Below, one piece after another: positions 1 to 6,395 of a stretch of 8,550 bases of DNA; position 1 is the first letter of the stretch; the number at the start of each line of letters is the position of its first letter. The notes beneath the pieces were generated by a model. The model was not told the origin of the DNA. It made no database searches and worked only from the letters and a program-made list of their open reading frames with translations. Source of the DNA: Longivirga sp036510975 (lineage in GTDB: Bacteria > Actinomycetota > Actinomycetes > S36-B12 > CAIYMF01); NCBI GenBank assembly GCA_036510975.1, contig DATCCY010000132.1, positions 1 to 8,550 of the forward strand, in the 5' to 3' direction. The translations under genes and the position numbers were made by a program.

Positions 1-1
1 C

Positions 2-85
2 GGCTCCGAGCTGCTGCCGAAGGATCTCAGCGCCTACGAGTCGCCCGCGAGGCCTCAGTCCGGTGAGAATGACGTCCGGGGCTGA
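2..85 (+). CDS. 3' end of an unidentified gene (partial)
   Basis: An open frame enters from the left edge and ends at a TGA at 83-85. It encodes about 27 residues (beginning GSELLPKDLSAYES, ending NDVRG). By hand count about 23 of 27 codons end in G or C, as expected for a real coding end in this genome. The peptide is hydrophilic and matches no family I recognise. The frame is the same as that of the LCP gene downstream, but the stop and 69 nt separate them. The gene lies on the same strand as the LCP gene and could share a transcript with it. So little is visible that a chance open frame remains possible. Confidence 0.4.
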   Translation, partial: GSELLPKDLSAYESPARPQSGENDVRG

Positions 86-154
86 GCCCGCGCCGGTGAC
101 CCAGGTCATGGCGCCGGACGGAACCCGCCCCGCGCAACGAACGTCCGACTATCG

Positions 155-1294
155 ATGACGGGACCCATGGACGACACGACGCCAGAGCCCGAGGACGCCA
201 CCACGGTGGTCACCGCGGTCCCTCGTCGACGCCGCAAGCGCATCGTGATCTCGTTGGTGACCGCCTTCGTCGCCGTCGTGGCCGTCGTGGGTGGTTACGC
301 CTTCTGGGCCAAGTGGCGGGTCGACCAGGCCCTGGCCAGCGTGCGGTCGGACCTCGTGTTCGAGGGCATCGACCCCGCCTCGCGACCGCCGGAGTCGCCG
401 GACGGCGGCATGACCTTCCTCATCGCCGGCTCGGACGTCGTGTCGCCTGTCTCCACGACCGGGACGGAGGCCGGCTCCGTGGCCACCGAGCTCGTGGCCC
501 CGAGCGTGACCGCCGCGCCGAACGCAGGTCCAGGTCGCGCCGACGTGATCATGCTGGTGCACGTCGACGGCACCCACACCAGGGCGTCGGTCGTCTCGAT
601 CCCGCGCGACTCGCTGGTGACCATCCCCGCCTACGTCGACTCCTCCGGGGTCTCGCACCCGGCGGCGCAGCGCAAGATCAATGCCGCCTTCTCCCTCGGC
701 GGCGGTCGCCTGCTGGTGCGCACGGTCGAGGGCCTCACCGGCCTGCGGATCGACCACTTCGCCTACATCGACTACGAGGGCCTCATCAAGCTCATCGATG
801 CGATCGGTGGAGTCGACGTCCTCAACCTGCACGCGACGAGCAACGTGTACGACAACCCCCAGTGGAACTTCCCGAAGGGCGTCATCCACCTCGACGGTGA
901 GCTCGCCCGAGTCTGGGTCTCTCAGCGCAAGAACCTGCCGCGCAGCGACCTCGACCGGGCCCGCAACAGCCGCATCCTCATGCAGGCCATCGCGAAGAAG
1001 CTCGCGAGCCCTGCGGTGATGGCGAACCCCGTCGAGCTCCAGCGTGCGCTCGACCTGCTCTCGACCGTTGCGACGGTCGACGAGACTCTGACGCCGGGGG
1101 CGATGAAGAGCCTGGCGCTGGAGATGCGCAGCATCGACATCCCGTCGATCGTGATGCGCACCGCTCCGACGACCGGCAAGTCCGTGGTCAACGGCGAGAC
1201 GGTGTTCCATCTCGACACGACGCTGATGCCGTGCCTCTGGAAGGGCATCCAGGACAACGACGTCCACGCGATCAGCCTCTGCACCCTGGCCTGA
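155..1294 (+). CDS. LCP (LytR-CpsA-Psr) family cell-wall glycopolymer ligase
   Basis: 379 aa membrane-anchored protein. LCP enzymes transfer lipid-linked glycopolymers (teichoic acid, capsule, arabinogalactan) from the carrier onto peptidoglycan on the outer face of the membrane. Seen: a short cytoplasmic N-terminus with a basic run at 24-29, one membrane helix at about 30-52, then an extracellular LCP domain at about 87-285. Family landmarks are GSD at 92-94, RAD at 128-130, SIPRDS at 148-153, KINAAFSLGGG at 174-184, an IDHFAYIDYEGL segment at 199-210, IGGVDV at 217-222, and an Arg-rich strand at 250-273. There is no C-terminal LytR_C domain. Two oddities: a Ser/Thr/Ala/Pro-rich insert at about 95-127 between GSD and RAD, and substitutions in the late Arg motifs (S256 and N271/S272 where Arg and Arg-Gln are common). 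The ATG at 155 is the first possible start. The ATG at 167 is an alternative, and neither has a strong Shine-Dalgarno. The gene converges on the polysaccharide operon, which suggests but does not prove that its substrate comes from there. Confidence 0.93.
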   Translation: MTGPMDDTTPEPEDATTVVTAVPRRRRKRIVISLVTAFVAVVAVVGGYAFWAKWRVDQALASVRSDLVFEGIDPASRPPESPDGGMTFLIAGSDVVSPVSTTGTEAGSVATELVAPSVTAAPNAGPGRADVIMLVHVDGTHTRASVVSIPRDSLVTIPAYVDSSGVSHPAAQRKINAAFSLGGGRLLVRTVEGLTGLRIDHFAYIDYEGLIKLIDAIGGVDVLNLHATSNVYDNPQWNFPKGVIHLDGELARVWVSQRKNLPRSDLDRARNSRILMQAIAKKLASPAVMANPVELQRALDLLSTVATVDETLTPGAMKSLALEMRSIDIPSIVMRTAPTTGKSVVNGETVFHLDTTLMPCLWKGIQDNDVHAISLCTLA

Positions 1295-1327
1295 GGGTCG
1301 CAGCGGCGGCGACCTCCGACCTCAGCC
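1288..1327. terminator. Stem-loop across both facing stop codons, candidate bidirectional terminator
   Basis: CTGAGG at 1291-1296 pairs with CCTCAG at 1320-1325. The stem continues inward with TCG at 1298-1300 pairing CGA at 1317-1319, leaving G1297 bulged. It continues outward with GG at 1288-1289 pairing CC at 1326-1327, leaving C1290 bulged. The loop is 16 nt. Each arm contains the TGA of one of the two convergent genes. A competing 8-bp hairpin (1293-1301 with 1309-1316, one bulge, 7-nt loop) shares the left arm. No T-tract follows on either strand, which is common for high-GC actinobacterial terminators but makes the call less certain. Confidence 0.45.
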
Positions 1328-2374
1328 CGCTGCCGGGGTCTCCAGGACGACCTCCAGCAGCCCGGTGACGCGGGTGTGCGCGGTCCTCCAGTCGAGCGTG
1401 CTGCGGTCCACGTCCGGCCCCGGGGCCCCGGCCAGCCACCAGCTGCGCACCGCGCGGGCGAGGCCGTCGGCATCCCCTGCCCGCCCGACCGCAGTTGCGC
1501 CGGGAGCGTCGCGGACTCCGCGGATGTCGTAGCCGAACGACGGGCGCCCGACGGCTGCCGCCTCGAGCTGCACGCGCGGGAGACCCTCGCGCTCGGATGT
1601 GTGCAGGAGCGCGTGCGCTGAGGCGATCGCCGACGCAGGTTCCTGACGACCGACGACGTCCACCCCCTGGGGCGCAGCGGACCGGACATGCTCCAGCAGG
1701 GGACCGTCACCGAGCATCGACATCGTCACCTCGACGCCGAGGCCGCGCAGGTTGGCGACCACGGCCAGCGCATCGAGCGGTCGCTTGTTGCGCACCATCT
1801 CGCCGATCCAGACCATCCGCAGCCCGCCGTCGGTCGGCGGCATCGGGGCCGGTGCGAACCTCACGAGGTCCAGGCCGACGCCGGCCGGCAGACGCAGGAC
1901 CGGCGAACTGGGCCGGACCCGGGACGCGAACCACTCCTGGTCGGTGCTCGAGAGCACGATCACGCCGGCCGTGGCGCGCAGCAGGACCTGCTCGACCGCG
2001 AGGAAGGCGGCGTCGCGACGGCGTGGGTGATCGGTCATGTGCAGGCCGTGGCAGAAGTACACGATGGGCACCCCGACACGTGCCGTGCGCACGATCGCAG
2101 AGGCTGTCGCCGTGTTCGTGAGGACGACGTCGAGCCGCTGGTCGCGGACCCAGGCCCGCAGCTGTCGGTGGGCCGCGCCGTTGACGGGGCTCGGGTCGCG
2201 GGTGATGCCGCGGATCACGACCGACCCGTCGATCCGCGAGGCCGAGCCGTCCTCGGCCGGCCCGCTCGCAGGCGCGACATGGTGCCCGTCGGCCCGCCAA
2301 CGGTCGACCCAGGCCGGGAAGAACGCGTCGAGCGTGACGGGGATGCTCGTGAGAAGTCCGATGCGCATCGTCAT
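1322..2374 (-). CDS. GT4-family glycosyltransferase
   Basis: 350 aa cytoplasmic GT-B-fold retaining glycosyltransferase, expected to add one sugar of the repeat unit from a nucleotide-sugar donor. Seen: N-terminal Rossmann start MRIGLLTSIPVTLDAF, an acceptor-side FCHGLHM motif at 107-113, the inter-domain GVGLDLVRFAP at 165-175, GEMVRNKRP at 191-199, MLGDGPLLE at 220-228, and the donor-binding E-x7-E motif formed by E263 and E271 within SEREGLPRVQLEAA. These are hallmarks of GT4, with some resemblance to CapM-like capsular enzymes. The start was chosen because the ATG at 2374 shares its A with the preceding gene's TGA (TGATG). A second ATG at 2368 is possible. The open frame runs 264 nt further upstream but that part is Arg-rich shadow of the preceding gene. 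No clear Shine-Dalgarno is present, consistent with reinitiation. It is the last gene of the operon. Linkage and sugar cannot be read from sequence. Confidence 0.9.
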   Translation of the reverse strand: MTMRIGLLTSIPVTLDAFFPAWVDRWRADGHHVAPASGPAEDGSASRIDGSVVIRGITRDPSPVNGAAHRQLRAWVRDQRLDVVLTNTATASAIVRTARVGVPIVYFCHGLHMTDHPRRRDAAFLAVEQVLLRATAGVIVLSSTDQEWFASRVRPSSPVLRLPAGVGLDLVRFAPAPMPPTDGGLRMVWIGEMVRNKRPLDALAVVANLRGLGVEVTMSMLGDGPLLEHVRSAAPQGVDVVGRQEPASAIASAHALLHTSEREGLPRVQLEAAAVGRPSFGYDIRGVRDAPGATAVGRAGDADGLARAVRSWWLAGAPGPDVDRSTLDWRTAHTRVTGLLEVVLETPAAG

Positions 2375-3417
2375 CAGGATGTCAGCACCGCGGCGCGCCA
2401 CGCGGGAGCCCAGGCCGCGAACGAGTAGTGCTCGCGAACGCCTGCCACTCCGGCCGCGGCCGTCGTCGCGCGGTCGGCTGCCGACGCCGACAGCACGTCG
2501 ACGAGGGCGTCGGTCCACTCCGCCGTCGTGCTGGCGTGCAGCCCGCCGAGGCGATCGAGCGCGTTGGCGTTGGCCCCGACCGGCGACCCGACCACCGGCA
2601 CTCCCGCGGCGGCGTACTGGAGGAGCTTGTAGGCGCACTTACCGCGGGCGAACTCGTCGTCGGGCAGCGGCCCGATGCCGACGTCGAAGGAGGCGAGCGA
2701 CTCGCGCCAGGTCTGCGGCGTCCACGGGACCCGCTCGACCATGCGCTGCACCGGGCCGAGGTCGGCCTCGCCGGCGCTCACGACGCGCAGCACGGCGCCC
2801 GTCCGTTCGTGCACAGCGAGGAGCGCGTCGGCGACGTCGAGCAGGTAGCGCTCCGTGGCAGGGCTGCCGATCCAGCCGATGACCGGCACGGGAGGCACGT
2901 CGTGCTGAGCGCGCACGACGTAGTCGTCAGGCTCCACGCACGTCGGGACGACGACCACCTCGCGGTTGAGCCGCGCCGCCCAGCCCGCGAGCACCTCGTT
3001 GCCGACGACCACGCGGCGGGCGCTGCGTGCCGCCCGTTCCGCCTTGAGCCGCTTGGGGAACAGCGCCGCGGGGTCGGGGAGGTGCCGCACGTCGGCGTAG
3101 AGCGCGTCGTCGACGTCGTAGACGCCCGGGGCGCCCGCGAGAAGCAGCAGGGACTCCACACCGCCACGGCTGAACGGCGTGGCCTCTCGAAGCAGGAGCA
3201 GCGGGCCGCCGACGTCGAGGTGCCGGAGGCCGCGTTCCGCCGCCCACGCCGCGCGAGGACGGCGCGCGAGGTCCGCCGGTCTGTTGGTCGAGGTGCCGAT
3301 GTAGTCGACGAGGTCGACCTCGAGGCCGAGGTGGGCCGCCCACTCGAGCCCCCGCGCACGTGTGGTGGCCGCGCCCGCGCCGTACGCCGAGACGACCGTG
3401 AGGCGAGGCGCGATCAC
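2374..3417 (-). CDS. GT4-like glycosyltransferase with degenerate E-x7-E motif
   Basis: 347 aa GT-B-type protein, likely a cytoplasmic glycosyltransferase of the same polysaccharide pathway. Seen: an N-terminal Rossmann strand (LTVVSAYGAG), YDVDDALY at 100-107, the domain linker VPTCVEPDDY at 157-166, GWIGSPATERYL at 181-192 opening the C-terminal domain, and a donor-site block at 257-283 with GKCAYKLLQYAAAG and GSPVGAN. In this block Q267 sits where the second Glu of the usual GT4 E-x7-E motif belongs, and G259 where the first belongs. GKCxxKLLQY/EY blocks do occur in GT-B proteins of polysaccharide clusters, so this may be a subfamily trait rather than loss of activity. The start is the GTG at 3417, overlapping the upstream TGA as GTGA, with AGGG about 8 nt upstream. 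The longer open frame to 3867 is shadow of the GT2 gene. The stop shares one base with the next gene's ATG. Confidence 0.85.
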   Translation of the reverse strand: MIAPRLTVVSAYGAGAATTRARGLEWAAHLGLEVDLVDYIGTSTNRPADLARRPRAAWAAERGLRHLDVGGPLLLLREATPFSRGGVESLLLLAGAPGVYDVDDALYADVRHLPDPAALFPKRLKAERAARSARRVVVGNEVLAGWAARLNREVVVVPTCVEPDDYVVRAQHDVPPVPVIGWIGSPATERYLLDVADALLAVHERTGAVLRVVSAGEADLGPVQRMVERVPWTPQTWRESLASFDVGIGPLPDDEFARGKCAYKLLQYAAAGVPVVGSPVGANANALDRLGGLHASTTAEWTDALVDVLSASAADRATTAAAGVAGVREHYSFAAWAPAWRAAVLTS

Positions 3418-4331
3418 GTCGAAGGCCCTGGGGGCGGGCCGACGCCGAGCCGCCGGGTGATCGGTCGCGGCGGACCGAGCAGCCAGACCGAGCCCGGACG
3501 TCCGCTCTCGGCCCACTGGAGCCGCAGCGCACGCCACCGGGCACGCTGCCCCTCCGGACGCCAGGTCACGGTTCGGGCGAGGAGCTCGACGACCGCGCTG
3601 GTCCGGCCCAGCACAGCCGGGTGCCGGGTGATCCCCGAGAGCCGGTAGTAGCGGGTGCGGCTGACGCCGAGCACCTGATGGGCGAGGCCGCCCGACTCCC
3701 GCGCGCTCGAGCCGGCGTCGTGGCGGCCCACCTCGAGCGGGTCGTAGCGGATGACGCCGTCGCACTCGCGGATCCGGTCGGCGATCTCGACGTCCTCGAA
3801 GTAGAGCTCGTAGCGCTCGTCGAAACCGCCGATGCGCAGCCAGGCGGCCCGGCTGAAGAGCAGCCACGCGCCGTCGGCCTGATCGACATCGCGCACCTCG
3901 TCTGCGGGACCCGGGTCGCGGTAGGCCCGCCAGCCGACGACGGCGCGCAGCAGCTCACGGCGCAGCGTGGGGCGGGGATGAAGGTTCGTGGGCGCCGACC
4001 CTCCGGCGCTCGTGAGGCGGCCGCAGACGGCCAGCACCCGCAGGTCGACGAAGTGGTGGGCCAGGACCCGCGGGTCGACGGTCAGATCGACGTCCGGGTT
4101 GACCACGAGGACGTGGTCCCAGCCGTCGACCGAGCTCGCCGCCAGGTTGACGCCTCGCGCGTAGCCGACGTTGGAGTCGGGCCGCAGGCACTCGAGGGAC
4201 GTCACGCGCCGATCGGCGGGCGAGTTGTCGACCACCACGAGGTGCGCGTCAGCGAAGGCCGACACCTGGTCAGCGAGCGAGCGGACCTGGTCGTCGTTGC
4301 CGAAGGCGACGGTCGTCACGAGCAGGGTCAT
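3414..4331 (-). CDS. GT2-family glycosyltransferase, rhamnosyltransferase-like
   Basis: 305 aa cytoplasmic GT-A-fold inverting glycosyltransferase. Seen in order: VVDNSPAD at 33-40 (nucleotide-binding strand), NVGYARGVNLA at 54-64, the metal-binding region VVNPDVDL at 77-83 with D80 and D82, GAWLLFSRAAW at 154-164, then GGFDERY followed by YFEDVEIADRIR at 177-188 carrying the Glu-Asp-Val-Glu acceptor/catalytic acid region, and RHDAGSSAR at 203-211. This arrangement matches the WbbL/rhamnosyltransferase-type GT2 group, so transfer of rhamnose from dTDP-rhamnose is a reasonable but unproved guess. The C-terminal 80 residues are Arg-rich, without membrane helices. The ATG at 4331 is preferred because homology begins there; G-rich sequence with GGAG 2 nt and GGGAGG about 13 nt upstream could bind the ribosome. 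A 47-nt gap separates it from the rgpF-like gene, the largest in the operon. Its stop overlaps the next start as GTGA. Confidence 0.92.
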   Translation of the reverse strand: MTLLVTTVAFGNDDQVRSLADQVSAFADAHLVVVDNSPADRRVTSLECLRPDSNVGYARGVNLAASSVDGWDHVLVVNPDVDLTVDPRVLAHHFVDLRVLAVCGRLTSAGGSAPTNLHPRPTLRRELLRAVVGWRAYRDPGPADEVRDVDQADGAWLLFSRAAWLRIGGFDERYELYFEDVEIADRIRECDGVIRYDPLEVGRHDAGSSARESGGLAHQVLGVSRTRYYRLSGITRHPAVLGRTSAVVELLARTVTWRPEGQRARWRALRLQWAESGRPGSVWLLGPPRPITRRLGVGPPPGPST

Positions 4332-4378
4332 CGCTCCACCCCCGCCCTCCCCCGTCGACCGGGTCCTGCCGTGGCCGG

Positions 4379-5197
4379 TCACAGCCAGGCGGCGACGTCC
4401 ACGCCGAACCGGGCGAGCAGCTCGCGAGGCACGCGGTCGCCGTCGAAGACGATCTCCGGCCGCGTCAGGATCTCGCGCTTGACCATCGGGACGTTGAACG
4501 TGAGCAGGGTGCGCCATCCGTCCACGGCCGGGTTGGCCCCCGGGGGGGCCAGCGTCACCGCGGGGAGGTACGCCTGCATGGCGTAGCCCTCTCTCCGGAG
4601 CCGTCGCGCCAGACCGAGCTCACCGCGCCTGATGACCTTGCGCTTGGTGCGCTGGTGCCGGATGCCGGACCAGAACCGCCGGAGCGGCTCCTCCCCCAGC
4701 ACTCCGCCGCGGAATCCGAGGAAGAAGCTCTGCAGGTGGTAGCGCTCCTGCTGGCTCGACGTCAGTCCCCACACGTCCGCCGACGACTGGTCGAACGCCC
4801 GCAGGACGTGGTCGATCGGGCCGAACGGCCCGATGAGCGAGTCGTTGACCAGCAGGACCCGGTCGTCGGCGACGACCTCGGGCCAGGTGCCGAGCGCCGT
4901 CGACCAGGAGCCGAAGTCGTAGCCGTGGTTGGGTCGGCGGGCCACCACCACGTCGTCGGGGATCGGCACCGGCCAGGTCAGGCGACCGGGCGCCTCGCAG
5001 CTGGAGACGACGGCGACGGCGTAGCCGTGCCGCCACAGCTCACGGACGAGCATGCTCAGCGAGCGCGTCTGGTCGGTACGCGCCGACCAGGACGCCACGA
5101 GCGCCACACCGGTGCCTCGCGACAGCACCGCGGGGTCACCGCGCTCGATCTCGGTGATGTCGTGGCCGATACGACGACGCTGACCCCGGCCGAGCAC
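4379..5197 (-). CDS. RgpF-type rhamnan synthesis protein
   Basis: 272 aa. The RgpF family (Pfam rhamnan synthesis protein F) acts in the cytoplasm in assembly of rhamnose-rich polysaccharides such as streptococcal rhamnan. Seen: a Rossmann-like strand VALVASWSA at 31-39, NHGYDFGSW at 90-98, LLVNDSLIGPF at 115-125, DVWGLT at 141-146, HLQSFFLGF at 154-162, and NVPMVKREIL at 235-244. These are the usual landmarks of the family core. The protein is a single domain, shorter than multi-domain RgpF proteins that carry extra glycosyltransferase modules. The start is the GTG at 5197, 1 nt after the TGA of the methyltransferase gene, with AGGGG 8 nt upstream at 5206-5210. A downstream GTG near residue 24 (VLSRGTG) is an alternative, since recognisable homology starts only at about residue 30. 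It is the best indication in the window that the glycan contains rhamnose. Confidence 0.9.
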   Translation of the reverse strand: MLGRGQRRRIGHDITEIERGDPAVLSRGTGVALVASWSARTDQTRSLSMLVRELWRHGYAVAVVSSCEAPGRLTWPVPIPDDVVVARRPNHGYDFGSWSTALGTWPEVVADDRVLLVNDSLIGPFGPIDHVLRAFDQSSADVWGLTSSQQERYHLQSFFLGFRGGVLGEEPLRRFWSGIRHQRTKRKVIRRGELGLARRLRREGYAMQAYLPAVTLAPPGANPAVDGWRTLLTFNVPMVKREILTRPEIVFDGDRVPRELLARFGVDVAAWL

Positions 5198-5198
5198 C

Positions 5199-6395
5199 TC
5201 AGGCGCCCCTCATCGAGCGGATCCTGCGCAGCGGTGCGGTGAGACGCCACGATCCGGACTTCCGCATGTTGCGCAGGTGCTGGTAGGTGACCTCGAGCTC
5301 CTCGCGCAGACCTTGGATCTCCCGCCGCAGCATGTTGTCGTCGGCGTCGCGGAGGTCGACGTAGCCGGCGAACTGCGGGGTCTCGAAGCGCGTGCTCTCG
5401 TCGCGCCCGGCGACCTCACGTCGCAACGCCTCGAGCTCCAGGGACTCGAGGGCGACCTGACGCGGCACGGAGAGGAGGTCCCACGACCCGGACACCTCGG
5501 CGAACGGTGCCGGCCGCTGGACCTTGTCGACGACGACGACGGAGTCGTAGACGTGCAGCGAGGCGATCACGTCCGACAGCGGTGACGGCGGCGTGTCGCG
5601 CGACCAGTGGTAGGCGTTGACGTCGTCGATGCGGCGCTTGAGCCAGGACACGAACGAGTGAGGCTCGTCGAGCCCACCGCCGTACTCGGGGCGGTAGGAC
5701 GTGTGCGTGTCCTCCACGAGCAGGACGCTGCGGTCCGCCATGAGCGGCAGCAGGACCTCGGCAGTCGTGATCTGCTGCTCCATGGTGTGCCCGCCGTTGT
5801 CGATCACGACGTCGAAGGGGCCGTGCCGGTCGCTCAGACGCCGCAGGAAGTCGGGGTCCGACTGGTCGCCCAGGGCCGCGACGTGGCGAGCACGGGCGGC
5901 CTCGACGTTGCCCGGATCCAGGTCGGCCCCCACGAGCCGGGCGGTGGGCCCGAAGTAGTCGCGCAGCAGGTCGAGCCCGCCACCACCGTGCGTCCCGATC
6001 TCGAGGACTCGGGCATCGGTCCCGCGGTAGACGGACAGGTGATGGTCGTAGACCACGAAGTAGTGCGGCCAGGTGTCGAGCGGGCGGCCGCCGCGGTTGG
6101 CCAGGAACCACGCGTAGAGCGGGTTGGCCGCCAGCCGCGACGCGGCGTCGGAGCCGTAGAACGCCGCGCGGTAGCACTCGTTGACCAGGTCCCGACCCTC
6201 GCCCGATGCCCGGAGCTCGTCGCCGAGCGCCCGGGCCACGTCCGCTCGCGACTCGGCGGAGCCCACGAGATCGCTGATCCTGGCTACGGCGTCGGCGTCG
6301 AGCAGCGTCGTCGAGGCCACCGCCTCGGCAGCGCGCTGCTCCGGCGCCGTCATGATCTCGCGCAGCACCGCCGTCAGGTCATCCGCCGTCGCCAT
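5199..6395 (-). CDS. Class I SAM methyltransferase (MycE/demethylmacrocin type) with helical C-terminal tail
   Basis: 398 aa cytoplasmic protein. An N-terminal helical region (1-105) precedes a class I methyltransferase fold: motif I VLEIGTHGGGG at 130-140, the acidic end of strand 2 GADLDP at 156-161, GDQSD at 176-180, VVIDNGGH at 196-203, and VEDTHTSYRPEYGGG at 227-241. This set recalls the metal-dependent sugar O-methyltransferases MycE and demethylmacrocin O-methyltransferase, so methylation of a sugar hydroxyl is likely. After the fold come helices at about 311-330 and 349-378 with coiled-coil-like spacing, then SGSWRLTAPLRR at 380-391, a tail I recall from C-termini of other glycan-biosynthesis proteins. 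The start ATG at 6395 has a good GGGAGA at 6401-6406, 5 nt upstream. The gene overlaps the wzt 3' end by 17 nt, and its stop lies 1 nt before the rgpF-like start. Probable role: methyl modification or capping of the exported polysaccharide; the target sugar is unknown. Confidence 0.88.
   Translation of the reverse strand: MATADDLTAVLREIMTAPEQRAAEAVASTTLLDADAVARISDLVGSAESRADVARALGDELRASGEGRDLVNECYRAAFYGSDAASRLAANPLYAWFLANRGGRPLDTWPHYFVVYDHHLSVYRGTDARVLEIGTHGGGGLDLLRDYFGPTARLVGADLDPGNVEAARARHVAALGDQSDPDFLRRLSDRHGPFDVVIDNGGHTMEQQITTAEVLLPLMADRSVLLVEDTHTSYRPEYGGGLDEPHSFVSWLKRRIDDVNAYHWSRDTPPSPLSDVIASLHVYDSVVVVDKVQRPAPFAEVSGSWDLLSVPRQVALESLELEALRREVAGRDESTRFETPQFAGYVDLRDADDNMLRREIQGLREELEVTYQHLRNMRKSGSWRLTAPLRRIRSMRGA

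Noticed and set aside
86..154. Possible promoter upstream of the LCP gene
   Set aside because: No convincing -35/-10 pair could be found in these 69 nt, and no strong Shine-Dalgarno precedes either ATG.
149..1267. A 372-codon minus-strand open frame opposite the LCP gene
   Set aside because: The His/Arg/Asp-rich translation has no domain, whereas the plus strand shows a complete LCP domain and membrane helix.
2377..3867. Extending glycosyltransferase frames to their furthest upstream ATG/GTG
   Set aside because: The extra N-terminal 60-150 residues are Arg-rich shadows of the preceding gene, and homologous Rossmann strands start at the chosen overlapping GTG/ATG codons.
4357..4380. 6-bp inverted repeat GACCGG/CCGGTC with a 12-nt loop in the rgpF-GT2 gap
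   Set aside because: Too short for a convincing terminator in a GC-rich region, no T-tract, and it sits inside an otherwise continuous operon. An attenuator cannot be excluded.
1688..4586. Long plus-strand open frames opposite the glycosyltransferase genes (about 240-400 codons each)
   Set aside because: Their translations are low-complexity Arg/Ala/Gly/Asp/Val-rich with no motifs, as expected from antisense frames of high-GC genes. The minus strand holds clear family motifs throughout.
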